Source: Malurus cyaneus samueli
Lineage: Eukaryota > Chordata > Aves > Passeriformes > Maluridae
Length of the DNA stretch: 64,000 bases
Direction: 5' to 3'
NCBI GenBank assembly: GCA_009741485.1
Contig: CM019237.1
Span: 52,130,252 to 52,194,251 of the forward strand
Shown here one piece after another: positions 13,878 to 25,227 of the stretch. Both the position numbers and the translations under genes were made by a program. How positions within the stretch are numbered: position 1 is the stretch's first letter; each line of letters starts with the position of its first letter. Under the pieces are notes generated by a model. That model made no database searches and was not told the origin of the DNA. It saw only the letters and a program-made list of their open reading frames with translations.

Positions 13878-14930
13878 TTTGTTTTTTTTTTTAATTTGGC
13901 CCTTATATGAAACACCAAATTCAGTAATTTATGATATAACCAAGAAGTTTGTGGTCCTTACTCTTTTAATGACAAAAAAACTTTTCAATACTCTGAACAT
14001 AATTGAAAGATAAACTACTTTTGACACCAACTACTCTGAAGAATAAATAGCCCATTAAATAAAAACCTTCAGTGTACATTCTACCTTTACCAGAGAAGTG
14101 AAAGTGATCAGAAAAAGCTTGAGGGCACTACAGCAAAATTCAAAAGAAGAAAGCAGTGAAAATGCCCAATTATTTTTATTGCCAAAGTAATACATCTAAA
14201 ATAATAGTAATCTTCTGAAATCAACTTCACTTGGAATCACAGCTGAAGGCACAATTTAAAATATACCAATAAAGGTAACACAATTTATGATTTAATTTAT
14301 ATGAATGATCTGTTAATTTAAAAGAAGACAAAGCTAAGCGGACATTCACTATTTTGCTCTACATTGTTATTTCACACAGGTAACACTTTGTGTGTAATTT
14401 TTCCTCAATGGGAGGACCAACATATTCAGCATCTCCCCACGAGCAGGGGATGCCTCTCAAGGCTGCTCCTCAAGACTGAGAGATTCTTTACCACAACAGA
14501 CTCTTGGTAAGTGGTTAATAGCATGCTAAACTCTCAAACCTTAGCTAAATGATATAAAGGATTGACTGTGTGCATATAATCCTTTAGACACAGACTGTTG
14601 GGCAAGTCTGGGATTAAGTCTGGATCCAGCTGCACCTAAACACCCCTTTGAGAAGGAGTTTAGAATGCAAGGGGGCTCTTCCTGAACATCATGACTCAAC
14701 AGGAGGGTCTCCCTGACAGTTTTGGCTGAGCCTGTCCTGTATGCAGTAAATAATCAAGTGTGCCTTGCCATTGAATCTTATTAACCCACTGTCACATTTG
14801 CTATCAAGCTCTGTTTTTTATCAATATACATATTGTTACTTCTCTCTTACAACAGAAGTGCATCACCTGTGACAATGTGTAAACCACATAAAGCTTTTCT
14901 GGAAGCCGTCACAAAACAAGTAAGACATAC

Positions 14931-15050
14931 CTGATGTGCCAAAATATAGATATTATGGCCAACATCTTTTGGGGAGATGCCATCATCTGCATTCTCCTCC
15001 TCATGGTCACATTCCAGACCCTGGTTGTATGCATTCTTCATCACATCCAC
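14931..15050 (-). CDS. ITPR2: ITPR2 internal exon (most downstream in window)
   Basis: This exon is 120 bp, 40 codons, phase 0 at both ends. It follows a TGTTGCAG acceptor and ends GCACATCAG before GTATGT. The translation begins VDVMKNAYNQGLECDHEEEN and ends SPKDVGHNIYILAHQ. VMKNAYNQGLECDH is the type 2 version of a block that reads VIKKAYMQGEVEFED in type 1, so this exon is strong evidence for ITPR2. The acidic stretch EEENADDG is a variable surface loop. GHNIYILAHQ leads into the linker before the six-helix pore domain. The expected next coding block (beginning LARHN) does not appear anywhere in positions 1-14930, so the following intron is longer than 14.9 kb. Confidence 0.97.
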
Positions 15051-16200
15051 CTGCAACACAAACCCAGCCAGGAAGAGATGAAATAAATGTGGTTCTTGGG
15101 GAAAAAATACACTGTGTTTGAACACAGCCACTTTGTTCAGCTCCAGCCTGGATGGGTGCCCTGCAGTTCTGCAAGAAGAGCGAGCAGCCTGAGAAACATG
15201 TTCTGAATAAAGACAAGCTTGAAGGATTTATGAAGCTCCAAACCACTACATTTTTCATCAGCAACCATGAGAAAGGAACAGGAATGCTGAGCCTTTCTGA
15301 GCAAGCATTTTCATAAATGCTCCTAAAGACTGGTCTAGATATGGCAGGTAGTGCAGCCATGATCTTCCTCTGGCCAGAGCAGGCAGAAACACAATTTCAC
15401 AGGAAAAAATACATTACTAAATCAAAAGATAAGGAGGATCTGGGCAGAGTGCTGGGGAAATTCCAAATATTTAAAGCCTTCTACAGGACCAATATGGGGT
15501 TCCCCACAGAAGGCCTGATCCTGCAGTTGTACCCTAGGGATAGCCTCAGCCTGCTGAGATGTCTCCTTAGTGATGATTCCCTGAAACCAGCAGGCACTGG
15601 GCTCTGCCTGAAGGCAGGACCAATGCCCTCAGATACCTCCCCAAAATTCCTCAAGAATTCCCAGATCTCTCAGTCTCTGTTGTTACACTGTCACTTGCAC
15701 TGGAAACAACTTCTCCAGATTTTCAACCCATTTAAAGTTCCTGGAGACTTCCACAAACATCAGGGTTGTTCCAAAACACAGCAACATCTGTTTGGAGCTG
15801 TCTTTGTTCATGAGGCATAAATAGATAACGCACATATATATTAAATATATTCTGTGCCTACACACACATTTCTGTTAGCACTGCTTCACAAACTGTACAA
15901 GCTTAATTTGCCAGCCCCTGACAAACTGCACTTGAAGACAGTCTACCAGAGTATGATAATTTAGTTAGGAAACAATTACAGAAAAGTGCTTGGAATGGAT
16001 AAAAATAATGAAGTCGTAAAGACTGAAATCATGCATGCTTGATCTTTTTAAAGTACTTTTTGTGAATTAGTACTATCCTGATACATTGTGCCACCATACG
16101 CTGCCAACACTTTTCAGCTTAGATGCAGATCATTTTAAAAATGTTTTAATGACAGATTTTTTCGGCCAAAAGATTTATGAATATTCACAAGTTTTCTCAC
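15051..16200 (-). other. ITPR2: ITPR2 intron, 1150 bp
   Basis: This intron lies between the 16201-16296 and 14931-15050 exons. It has a GTGAGA donor and a TGTTGCAG acceptor. The opposite strand has an open frame of 167 codons (15317-15820) with no recognisable domain. That length is expected by chance in a window of this size. Nothing else was recognised. Confidence 0.9.
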
Positions 16201-16296
16201 CAGTTCTCTTGGTCTCATGTTGAAAAGGATTCTTTCCGCATTCTCGCTGTCTTGCCTGCTTTCCATAATAGCCAGCAAAAGCTTGGAGGCATTGTT
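16201..16296 (-). CDS. ITPR2: ITPR2 internal exon ([13 protein letters not shown] exon)
   Basis: This exon is 96 bp, exactly 32 codons, phase 0 at both ends. It follows an ATCTCTAG acceptor and ends GAACTG before GTGAGA. The translation reads [18 protein letters not shown] and then [14 protein letters not shown]. This block is near-invariant across IP3 receptors. FNM rather than YNM favours type 2 over type 1. One residue stands out: glutamine in ESRQDSEN, where the human receptors I recall have histidine. The exon is too short, and lacks an early ATG, for an ATG-to-stop ORF search to find it. It was found by looking for the expected peptide between its neighbours. Confidence 0.95.
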
Positions 16297-17182
16297 CTAG
16301 AGATACAAAACCAAATTAATGCAAATTTTCAATCTCTTTCATGGATTAATGACCCTTGCATTTGTTTTAGTTGAGATTATGAGGACCACTCTTTTAGTGG
16401 ATAAGATTTTCAACTACTTGCATCTTTTATTTTACTGACATATTTAATAGTTTTTTTAATGTCAGTATACTGTTACAGTAACTCTGCACACTATATTGGA
16501 AGAAAAATTTTAAACACTGAAAAAAATATTTTACTTAAATACAGAGCCTTGCTGCAGACTGACTGTGCACAAGAAATTAAATTCCATTCCCTTTCCTTAT
16601 TGCCCACCTAGCAATTTTTGCCTCGGCTTTCAGTTAAAACAAGACTCAGCAGAGGGAATTACAAAACATATTACACAAAAGGTTTTATCATTCATGTAGG
16701 CTTCCTTCCCCTTTGGTTTTTATGAAATCCAACTGGGTATTATTGAAAGGCTGTAAAATAAACTGTTTTCACTGCTCCTGAGATTTTGTTTCACCACTAA
16801 ATATTCCTGGGGGAATGTATAAAGACAACCTTTGCTTTGTCAACTGGCTGCTTTTCCCCAAGACCTCTCCTAAGGATTAAACAGCATGAGCTTTAACAGC
16901 AGTAGCCCAGTGGTGCCTCAGACTTCAGAGACCTGTCTGTCTTCCAGTTAAATCAGCTGCTGTGATTAACTCATAATGTGAAGAGGACAGGAAGAATGGT
17001 TTTGGAGGTTGAGTCTTTTCTGGCAGAGCAGAGTTGCCTTGATTGACCTGCCACAGCATCCCTTCATCATCCCCTGTTACAGATTGAACTGTCCGAACAG
17101 CTGGAAGCAGGAGGTAGTCCCAAAGAACAGGCAGGGGCCAGGAGAACTCCCAACCCACCCCACAACCTCATTCTCAGCTGAT

Positions 17183-17209
17183 ATTGCTGATATTGCCAGT
17201 ATCAGCAAT
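17183..17209. repeat. Small inverted repeat (10-bp stem, 7-base loop)
   Basis: ATTGCTGATA at 17183-17192 is the exact reverse complement of TATCAGCAAT at 17200-17209. A GCTGATATT repeat also precedes the stem. It is short enough to occur by chance. Confidence 0.6.
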
Positions 17210-17539
17210 TCCAACTGAAATTTCTCCAGTGAGGGTGTGCCTCAGACAATTGGCATGGGCAGTTTCAGAGGAAAAGGGTTCAGCTGCTTTTGGGACTGGG
17301 GTGAAAAGAAAGATGTCATTCTCTACATGTTCAAGAAACTTCTGTTTTAGCTGCCTATGTATCCCCAAGTTTTGATAGTAAAGCTGAATAATAAAGAGCA
17401 CTAGAGGCCAACAGAACAATCATGAGTTGTTGTATCCCAGCTAAACACGTCCAGCTCAGAAGCATTTTATAAATTACAATTTGAGCACTATAAAGCAGAA
17501 ACACACTAATTTTATAGCTAAAAGCCCACACAGTGTGCA

Positions 17540-17660
17540 CAGAATCACAGAACTATGCTGGCTGGATCATGAAACCACTACTAAAGGCTCCCCTCCGGAC
17601 TATGGTTTCAGCAGTCCAACCCCAGCTCAACGCAGGCTGTGTTAAACTGGGGTTTAAACA
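17540..17660 (-). mobile_element. Possible degraded CR1 LINE 3' end
   Basis: The segment opens CAGAATCACAGAACTATG, like the reverse complement of the repeated CR1 tail. It later has CAGTCCAACCCCAGCTCAAC, similar to the GTCCAACCCC motif of bird CR1 elements. The match is patchy, so this is tentative. Confidence 0.35.
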
Positions 17661-19324
17661 CCTCTGACTGGAGGACTGAAGGATGAGACAGAAGGTAGAT
17701 GGAAGGAGAATAGATTAGAATGAAGACTGGCACATAACTGGGGAATAATAAACTTCTGTGAGAAGAGCCTGAGAGTTGAGTGACAATCCAAGACAGAGGA
17801 GCCTGGACTTGCCAACACAGGAATGAGATAAGGATAAAGAACAATATATGAGAAGGCCTAACTGGGACTGGCTCAAAGAGAACAGCACTCCATATTTTGC
17901 CATTTCCTCGTCCTTTTGCTTCCAAATCAAATCAGGACCATCTATGGGAAAGATCTAATCAGACTCCTTACCCTGCAACCAACACTGCAGAAATTTAATG
18001 TGCATAGTGAACAAGAACAGGTGGAGGGGGAGGACAGCATTTCGATGAGGATTCCTAGTGGGATGCTGCTTTGAAAAGCAGGATGCTTCCTCTTCTGCTG
18101 CAGTTTTGCCTTAGAGTGGTGACCAAGTGAGTTGTGGTAGCACTGACAGGACCTCAAATGGAGGAGGAGGAGGAAAGGGGCCATGACAGCTCCCAGGTAG
18201 CTTGAGGAGTAAAGAAAAGAAACAGGAGGAAGGCATCAATCTACTCACTCATGGGTGATGAGGACTTGGAAGCTATTTCCCAGAGCAGATAACCCTGGGG
18301 ATGGAGAGAAGCCTGCTGTAGCTTCCAGGCAGCTGGGAAAGGTAAAGTTTGGGTAGGACTTTGTGTCATCAACAGCCAGCTTCTTGCTACCAACTCAGCA
18401 AAAGCAGCATGCCATGGCCTAGAATTACACCAGGCATCTGAGATAGTTATTTGACTATTTATTCCTCACTTTCTGCACATTTGGAGACCCTAGGATCTGA
18501 TTTCTAATCCCAGATATCAGTGAGGAAAAGAAGTCCATTACTTGGAAAGCAGCACAAAGTTACACATTAATACTGTGAAAAATCAGTTTCTAGGTGCTAC
18601 AAAACAGGACAGCCCAAAGTACTTCTGGTCTTCTTTCACTTTTACCTGCATTCCCACCTCATCTCCTCACAAAAATTTCAGAAAAATAAATTAATGAGTG
18701 AAGCAACTGGATATACCTATGAGAAAGAACAAGAAGACACTGAATTGGACTCTCTCTACCCTCAGACTGACAACGTCTCTTCACCCTGTGCAGATGTGGC
18801 AGGTATTGAGGTCTCACTGTGTGCCAGGGCTTACACACCAGTCACAAAGGAAGGCACAAGGTCACACTGAAAATAAAAGGAGGCAGAATAGAACATTGGC
18901 CATCTGTGCACTCAGCGAACGCTGTCTGCTCTGCTCACTAAATGACTCAGGAGTCCACTGGAAAATATAATCCATGGAGATGTAATTAAATACCACATCA
19001 AAAACTATGTGCAAAACAAGCTAAACTAAGATGGCATGGGAAAAACAATTCTGCATTGCCTTTCCTTTGGTTGGGGGTGTAAGTTTCACATACAATGTTC
19101 CCTGAAAGCAGTGTCTCGGCTTGTTTGTAAGTGTAAATGTATGGGTCTATATACTTGCATTTTGACTGAAAGAAATTGTGATTTGCAACTTCAGAGTTGC
19201 CCATGAACCCTGACAGAGTGTCAACGTTAAACATGACTCGGTAAACTCAGTGCTTTATTATTTCAATGTGTTGCCACTCAAAATCAAAAACAGCAGCTTC
19301 TTAATTTGGATCCAGTTCTTGAGA

Positions 19325-19795
19325 CGAGACCTGGCCAAGCAACGTGTCCAGTTACAAGCTCCTCAATATAAGAATGATACTGACTTAATGGAATGAGGCA
19401 AAAGACATGAAGGTGATGAAGGGAATGGAACATTTTTCATATAAGGAACCACTGAAAGTTGTGACTGTTCAGCTGGGAAACAGATGGCTTTGATGGATCT
19501 CATCAATGTGCAGAAATAGCTGGTGGGAGGAAATGTAGAAGAGGGTGCCAGACCCCTCTCAGCAGTGTCCAGTCAGAGGGCAAGAGATCAAATAAGATAT
19601 CCATGAAATTCTGTCAAAACACAGATATAATTTTATACTGTGTGAGGGACCAAGCAGTGGAAGAGGTTGCCCAAAATGGTTGTGGAGTCTCCAGCTGCGG
19701 AGGTATTCATCTGGACATGGCCTGGGAAACCTGCTCTAGCTGACCCTGCTGGAGCTGGGGGTTGGACAAGGTTACCTCAAGACAACCCTGATAAA
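19325..19795 (+). mobile_element. Degraded CR1 LINE 3' region, plus strand
   Basis: Successive blocks match the 3' part of avian CR1 in order: GGAATGGAACATTTTTCATA, GGAACCACTGAAAGTTGTGA, CTGTTCAGCTGGGAAACAGA, GGAAGAGGTTGCCCAAAATG, GTTGTGGAGTCTCCAGCTGC and GGGGGTTGGACAAGGTTACC. The copy is heavily mutated, lacks the terminal short tandem repeats and has no open reverse-transcriptase frame. It is an old 5'-truncated insertion, antisense to ITPR2. Confidence 0.85.
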
Positions 19796-21065
19796 ATAAA
19801 TGACTGTGGTTGTGTAAAATCTGAATAATTTCTGTAGCTGGAATCTCTGCTATCATTCACCACAATTTTTGTTAAGTAAGTCTGAGCAAAGACAGCCTCC
19901 TGTGAACAGGGTCACATCGGTCCTCACAGAGATGTCTCTAAACTCCATTTTTGTTACTACACAGAAAAGTTGTTCTACAAGCATTTGCTCGTTTCATGAC
20001 AATGGCAAATCAAAATGGCACTGGAGTGAACACAGCTACATCTTTACAGAGACTGAAATCTGGACATCGAAAGAACTGTCTGCATGTTCAAAGTTAAATG
20101 TCTGTCTAAGTGTTTTGCTAGAGGGGGGCCTGAATTACATTGCCATTCAAAAATGTAATTACAGCTATTAAAATCATATGTAAAGCACTGTTTTTTCGAT
20201 GTTTCATTGTACATGATATATAGCTATATTAATTATTTTATTAGACATGTGTAAACATTGCCAATATCATGCAATGCAGCTACCACAAAGTATTTGCTGG
20301 TTTGAGGAGGAAACAGACCATCTGCAATGGAAATACTTAATTTGGGAGGCAAAAAAAAGAAATTACCCAGGGCTCCTCCTGGACAGATTCTACCCTACTT
20401 GGCAGGCAGCACAGCTGCAGAGCTCCCCTCTGCATGCAGTGGCACACAGGCATGAGAAACTCACCTACAAGCCTGTCCCACTCTGCCCAGAATACAGAAC
20501 GAAATTACATTACAAGCTTTCCCACTCTAGTCTTTGCCCTCACACTCTACACTTTGTGTTTCTCCTCAGAGGACACTGAGAAGGGAAATACTATTTACTT
20601 GAACTTTGTTTTCAACTTTATTTGACATTGCAGGTCATCTGATGTATTATTCTTTTTCACAACATTTCCTTCTCAAGTAATTTTTAAGAGTTCAGTATAC
20701 ACAGAGAATGCCTGACCTGTTGGATGCCTGCACAGCGTGGCTCTGTATCAGTCTTGAGAGATTTTATATCCACAATACAGACTTTTCATGCCAGCTATGT
20801 CATGCCTGCTTGATAGGATTTTTTAAAGAAAAACTGAGGGCATCTTCCCAAACACAGCAGTGGGTCAAAAGGCCTGTGGCAGAGGGCCTGATAAGGATTC
20901 AGAAGCTGAGCTGAATTCATTTGCAAGGTCTTTTTTTTTCCAAAGGCTTCTGAGTATATTACACCATGGTAAAATTAAGTAAATGTCAGGCTGCCTGGAG
21001 CTCCCACATAGGTATGTCTTCTATTGTTACCCAAATTCAAATAAACAAATTCACATATACCGTAC

Positions 21066-21176
21066 CTTGAGCTGAAGCACCAAGTCCATGCAGTATTTGC
21101 CAAGAGGGTTTATATCATTCAAGATGAGAGCAATTATAATATCAATCCCATTAGACTCATGGGTGGCTATGCATGT
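21066..21176 (-). CDS. ITPR2: ITPR2 internal exon ([10 protein letters not shown] exon)
   Basis: This exon is 111 bp, 37 codons, phase 0 at both ends. The acceptor is TTATTTTGCAG and the donor is CTCAAG before GTACGG. The translation begins [20 protein letters not shown] and continues [17 protein letters not shown], a helical pair in the RIH_assoc region. Human type 1 and type 2 receptors, as I recall them, have arginine where this sequence has cysteine in GKYCMD. The codon here is TGC, which is one transition from CGC. The exon lies 1933 bp downstream, in transcription order, of the 23110-23310 exon. Confidence 0.96.
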
Positions 21177-23109
21177 CTGCAAAATAAGAAGAGAGGAGAA
21201 TGGGACAGGGGCAGGAGAGAAGGAGGGAAAGAGTGGGAAAAAGAGGGAGATAGACAGCCAGAGGGAGGGAGAGAATATGCACATCAGCAAATTCCCAGAA
21301 CTAATAAAGACCTTGCAACAGCAACGAACCTTTCAGCCAAAGCAGAACAGCCTGAAAACATGCCACAAGAAGTGCTGGGGAAAACTTGTGTGGTACAGAG
21401 CTAACCCAAACACTGCCAGCAGTGAAATACCCAACTGGAAAAAAGGTGGTGCAAGCTAAAATCTGCTTCCAGTGAACCCCGCAGGGCTTGGCACCAAGCG
21501 GTACAAGTTACAGACAGCAGCACTCAGGAGCACTGCCAGATTCAGCTGAGCACATGCCAGCCTCAGACATAAAAGCCTTGCTCCTCTGCAGGCACAATCA
21601 AATTTGCACGCTCAGATTCTTCATTTGCCCTCAGCATCCAGCATTAATATTGCTATTATAGCACAAAGTGCTTGTGAACATCAAGGTTCTCTCATGCATC
21701 TGGATGTGTCCTGTACAGAAGGACATTTCTGGATATGGAATTCAAAGCTGTATTTATGACCAGTGGTACTTCCCCAATGCCTTTGCACTGAGTTCTGGAC
21801 CTTCTAGGCCTTGTGCATAAGAGTCAGTTATACAAAAGCCTATAGCACTTCTTTCGGCAGATTTATAGGACAATAGGAAAGGAAAAGTTTTCCAGAAAGA
21901 CAGAGAGAGGGGAAAAAAAGAAAATGAGAGCGTGGAGCATTTGCACCTGAAATACATTGAATTAGACTTGCAGTTGTTGTAAACAAGTGTAACTCAATTC
22001 CTGAGTGACTTCGCAGCAGGTAGGTCTAAGTAATAAAGCGTAATTCATCTTCCCTTCCCTATCAGTGTTCCTCCAGTGCTTCTCACGTAAATTTGTTGGA
22101 GAACACATTAACTTGTAACATTTCTTTTCAACTCCAGTCCTGTAACTATACATTTTTAACAATCATTTTTCCAATTCATAAATTGATTGAATATGATTGT
22201 TCAAAATTTAGTCCACTAAAAGCTTTTTGTTTGTTTTTAAAATATTAAGTAAAGGTAGCTGATTACCAGCAATGGTAATAACAGCATTTTATATTTCATT
22301 GGTGCACGTTAACGAAGAACCATTAACGTTGCATGTATTTCTTCAACTGTTTCTAGCATAAAGAACAGATTGCTTCCGTAATTTTGCTCTCTACAATTTT
22401 CTCACTGCTAATCCATAGCAAAAATTCTGCAGCTTCACCTGCACACAACTTTACTGCAGTTCTCTTCACATCAAATAATGCACCCTTTAACTACATCCTT
22501 TACCTTTCTATACTTCTTTAGCACGGCACTAAAGACATTTTACCAAAAGTCACAGCTGTGTGACTTCAAAAGACTGCAGAGGGCAAACCACAGATCAGAA
22601 GCATGGTCTTCAATCTCATCCATTTCACTAGTGATGTCATAACTAAAGATGCTGCTAGGTGCTATAGCAGGATGGCACGCCAAACTTTGTGGCAGTTATG
22701 TGAAATAAGGAAAGAAAATACTAGCAATGTGTATAAACACCAGCAAGGGCAAAATGTATGAAAAGGAGGAACACAAATCTGTGTTTGCAATGCACTTCCA
22801 AAACTGTGACTCCAAACCAGGCTCACAAAGTAAGGTTTAAGCCATGGACACACCAACTTAAAATATTAAACTCTATTCAGAAGGACTGCAAACCCTCAGA
22901 GGAAGAAGAGGTACCACAGGAAGTGTCTGTTTTGACTTCTGACTTAAAAAGGTCGCTTAGGACTTATGAAAGCTTGAAGCATGTTAAATCTAGTCATAGC
23001 AGCTACAAGTAAATTCATATTCAGGAATCAGGAATACCGAAAGGTTTGTGAGAAGATACAGTCCTCTGCAGATACAGTCCTCTGCACCCAGAGCTTATTG
23101 GAGCCCTAC
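21177..23109 (-). other. ITPR2: ITPR2 intron, 1933 bp
   Basis: This intron has a GTAGGG donor and a TTATTTTGCAG acceptor. It includes a purine-rich stretch on the plus strand near 21185-21280 (GAGAGGAGAATGGGA and similar) and a 16-bp tandem duplication at 23055-23086. Nothing coding was recognised. Confidence 0.9.
23055..23086. repeat. 16-bp perfect tandem duplication
   Basis: GATACAGTCCTCTGCA occurs twice in immediate succession, 24 bases from the donor splice site of the neighbouring exon on the intron side. It is a recent slippage-type duplication. Confidence 0.95.
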
Positions 23110-23310
23110 CTGGTTTTCATGGCACGGGCCCTGGCAATATTCTGTCAAGCTTTCCAGCGTCTGGTTGACAAGAGCCACGTTCCTCTCATTGATGTAAAGC
23201 CCCAGTAAGCCCAGCCCACCTGTGGTGCTGCCACAGATGCAGTCCAGAAACTGAAGGGTCTCACAAACGAGGTTGTAATTTGTTTTATTGTTTTGATGTC
23301 TTAAAAAGTT
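23110..23310 (-). CDS. ITPR2: ITPR2 internal exon, RIH-associated domain core
   Basis: This exon is 201 bp, exactly 67 codons, phase 0 at both ends. It follows a CATCCACCAG acceptor and ends AACCAG before GTAGGG. The translation starts [20 protein letters not shown], passes through [19 protein letters not shown], and ends [17 protein letters not shown]. This is the core of the RIH_assoc domain shared by IP3 and ryanodine receptors. The Glu and Gln of TEYCQ match the second pair of Ca2+-coordinating residues in the human type 3 receptor (from memory of published structures). Together with CENH in the preceding exon they complete the cytosolic half of that site. Because the exon is a multiple of three in phase 0, skipping it would keep frame but remove half the site. 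Confidence 0.97.
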
Positions 23311-24207
23311 CTGGTGGATGGAGAAAAGGAACACATACACATTCAAGGCAAACAAAGTCTTTTTTCAAGAAAACATTGAAGGGTACAATTTATGACCTTA
23401 TGACCATTGTGTCTCAGGTACTGAAGCACACTGCACTACTCCAGAAAATATGTTAGGCCTTAAAGCAGCAGCTGAGAACTATTATCTGATTAAATCATAG
23501 AGCAAGGAGGATTTGGGAAAGTGAACTTGGCAAACATCTGCATGGGCCTTAAATGTCTTTTATCTGTCCTGCTCCCATCCACCTATTACAGCCCTTCTCT
23601 TGGAAGTTCACTGCCCCACAGCTGAGCAGGTCTGGTGGCTCATTATGGTTGGTCCTTGGCAGAACAGCAGCTCAGCTCAAACCCCAACCACTCCTTGAAG
23701 GGAGGCTCCTGGCCACAACACTGAGGTACGTTTGCAGAAAATACACTTTGTAAAGGTTGCTATGGGGACAGTAATTTCTACCAAAAGACCTGACAGCAGG
23801 GATACACGTAACATCTTAGAGCCTACAATCATAACACCTTGGGAAAAGAGCAGCACCCAAACACTGCCCAGAAACTTCCTGGCAGAAACACTGCCCAGAA
23901 ACTTCAGGTCTGTGGTAAGTGATCCAACATTTCTGCACAGGAACCTCGCTTACATAGACATTTAGATCCTTCTCAGCTCCATATGGCTGTGCTGAGATCC
24001 TCAAGCAATTCTGAGGACATAAAAACATGCTCCACCACAGCACCCAAATGGTTCTTGAAAAGGGTTATTTTATCCCTTGGATGAAAAGACATTTTAGACA
24101 CTTCTATTCTGTAACAGGAGCCAGGCAAAGGTGTGGGGTTCTTTCCCTTATGAAGGTGCAGCCCCTCTAATAACACCCCTATAAAAGCTCAGCTCAAAAC
24201 ACTTTAC
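23311..24207 (-). other. ITPR2: ITPR2 intron, 897 bp
   Basis: This short intron has a GTAAAG donor and a CATCCACCAG acceptor. A 19-base motif, AACACTGCCCAGAAACTTC, is repeated at 23860-23878 and 23887-23905. No coding or mobile sequence was recognised. Confidence 0.9.
23860..23905. repeat. 19-bp direct repeat at 27-bp offset
   Basis: AACACTGCCCAGAAACTTC appears at 23860-23878 and again, identical, at 23887-23905, separated by CTGGCAGA. Confidence 0.9.
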
Positions 24208-24464
24208 CTGGAGCTCTCGGTTGTGGTTCTCACACAGCAGCTGAAGAAATCTCAATATTGGCTGCATGATTGCAATGGCAGGGCTCATGATTGTTTCTTC
24301 TGTGGATTTCTCTTCTGCATTTGCAGCATCTGCTCCTGAGCCCATCAGATCTATTTCTGGGTCCATTTCTCTTCTGTACACAGAGTAAGCCTTGGAGGTT
24401 GCAGAAGAAGCTTCTGTTAACTGTCCTTTCATACCCTCTTTCAGATGCAGGGTTGAATCCTTAA
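24208..24464 (-). CDS. ITPR2: ITPR2 internal exon with part of the calcium site (CENH)
   Basis: At 257 bp this is the largest exon in the window: two bases completing a valine codon, then 85 codons. The acceptor is TTCTTTTCAG and the donor is CTCCAG before GTAAAG. It encodes KDSTLHLKEGMKGQLTEASS, which I take as characteristic of type 2. A variable acidic linker follows (GSGADAANAEEKSTEE). The invariant MQPILRFLQLLCENHNRELQ comes last. The Glu and His of CENH correspond to residues that, in published human type 3 receptor structures as I recall them, bind the activating Ca2+ at the interface between this domain and the juxtamembrane domain. Both are intact. The acidic linker is the least conserved part of the nine exons. 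Confidence 0.97.
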
Positions 24465-25043
24465 CTGAAAAGAAGATAATTCTCCTTAATTTTTGAAAGT
24501 CTTTCTCCCCATTTGATTAAACAATAAGAAAACAACAATAATGAATGCAACTTTTTCTTTGTTGGTGCCTAACTTTTCGAAGACCTCTAGGCAAGTCACA
24601 AAGAATATCAAAGCAACATTCATGCATGTTCCAAATAAACCACAAACCAGAGTGAAACAGAACATTAACACAAAAAGCCCTACTATTTCTCTCCCATATA
24701 CAATAAATGATGAGAACAATGGGAAGACCACAGCGTGGGAAATCAGTTCCTGTGCTTGCTCTTGTGAAATAGCCCCATTAGCAGCAGCCTCTGCTTCTGC
24801 TCCTCTGAAAACATGGTTCTATATCTTTTATTTATGAAAACTGGCAGAGCTTCACCAATCTCATCAAAGCTAATTCATTGTAGCCAACCTGGGATGGACT
24901 ATAATTCAGAAAAAAAGAGGCAAAAGATGCAAAATAGCAATGATTAATATTAAAGTAGATTGATCAACGCCACAACAGTGGTAGAGCCCATGAAGTGTCA
25001 ACATAATGCACTTCTCCCCTCTTTCACAGGGATGCCTCCTTAC
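24465..25043 (-). other. ITPR2: ITPR2 intron, 579 bp
   Basis: This is the shortest intron in the window, with a GTAAGG donor and a TTCTTTTCAG acceptor. It is AT-rich with no recognisable element. Confidence 0.92.
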
Positions 25044-25227
25044 CTCTCTTTTTGGGAACAGATATGGTTAGGTCACTGTCATCCTCTTTCTTTTTGCTCC
25101 CCAAATCAATAGTGTTGACTGTCACTGTGGATCGTATCTCCTGCTGAGCAGCTTTCATGCGATCATACAGCACTTTAAAGAACCTTTCTGACTTTTTCTG
25201 CTCCTTTAGTTGCTGGTAAGTCGAATA
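25044..25227 (-). CDS. ITPR2: ITPR2 internal exon ([14 protein letters not shown] exon)
   Basis: This exon is 184 bp: 61 codons plus one base. It follows a TTTTTTTTGCAG acceptor and ends AAAAAGAGAG before GTAAGG. The translation starts [17 protein letters not shown], continues through [18 protein letters not shown] and [16 protein letters not shown], and ends in a basic stretch SVPKKRG. The central helix and the TVTVNT strand are near-invariant among IP3 receptors. The charged tail (KKKEDD, then KKRG) begins a poorly conserved linker that continues into the next exon. The terminal split codon (G, then TT) gives valine. A minus-strand reading frame runs on past the donor, but the continuation (KEASL and a stop) is intronic. 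Confidence 0.96.

Larger units (their letters stand above)
1..14930 (-). other. ITPR2: ITPR2 intron (partial, downstream of last exon in window)
   Basis: No coding exon was recognised in these 14.9 kb on either strand. The short open frames have no family signature, and their number and length fit chance in AT-rich DNA. Contents listed separately are a 77-bp tandem array (3176-3560), a diverged repeated segment (8998-9104 and 11351-11472), a CA and an ATT microsatellite (9240-9264, 9698-9740), a 17-bp inverted repeat (13090-13177) and a 29-bp offset duplication (13828-13877). The remainder looks like unique non-coding sequence. Confidence 0.8.
16297..21065 (-). other. ITPR2: ITPR2 intron, 4769 bp
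   Basis: This intron separates the 21066-21176 and 16201-16296 exons. It holds a degraded CR1 copy on the plus strand (about 19325-19795), a doubtful CR1 end near 17540-17660 and a small hairpin at 17183-17209. I see no coding segment. Confidence 0.9.

Noticed and set aside
15317..15820. 167-codon open frame on the plus strand inside an ITPR2 intron
   Set aside because: No recognisable domain or codon-bias signal. One or two frames of this length are expected by chance in 64 kb read in six frames.
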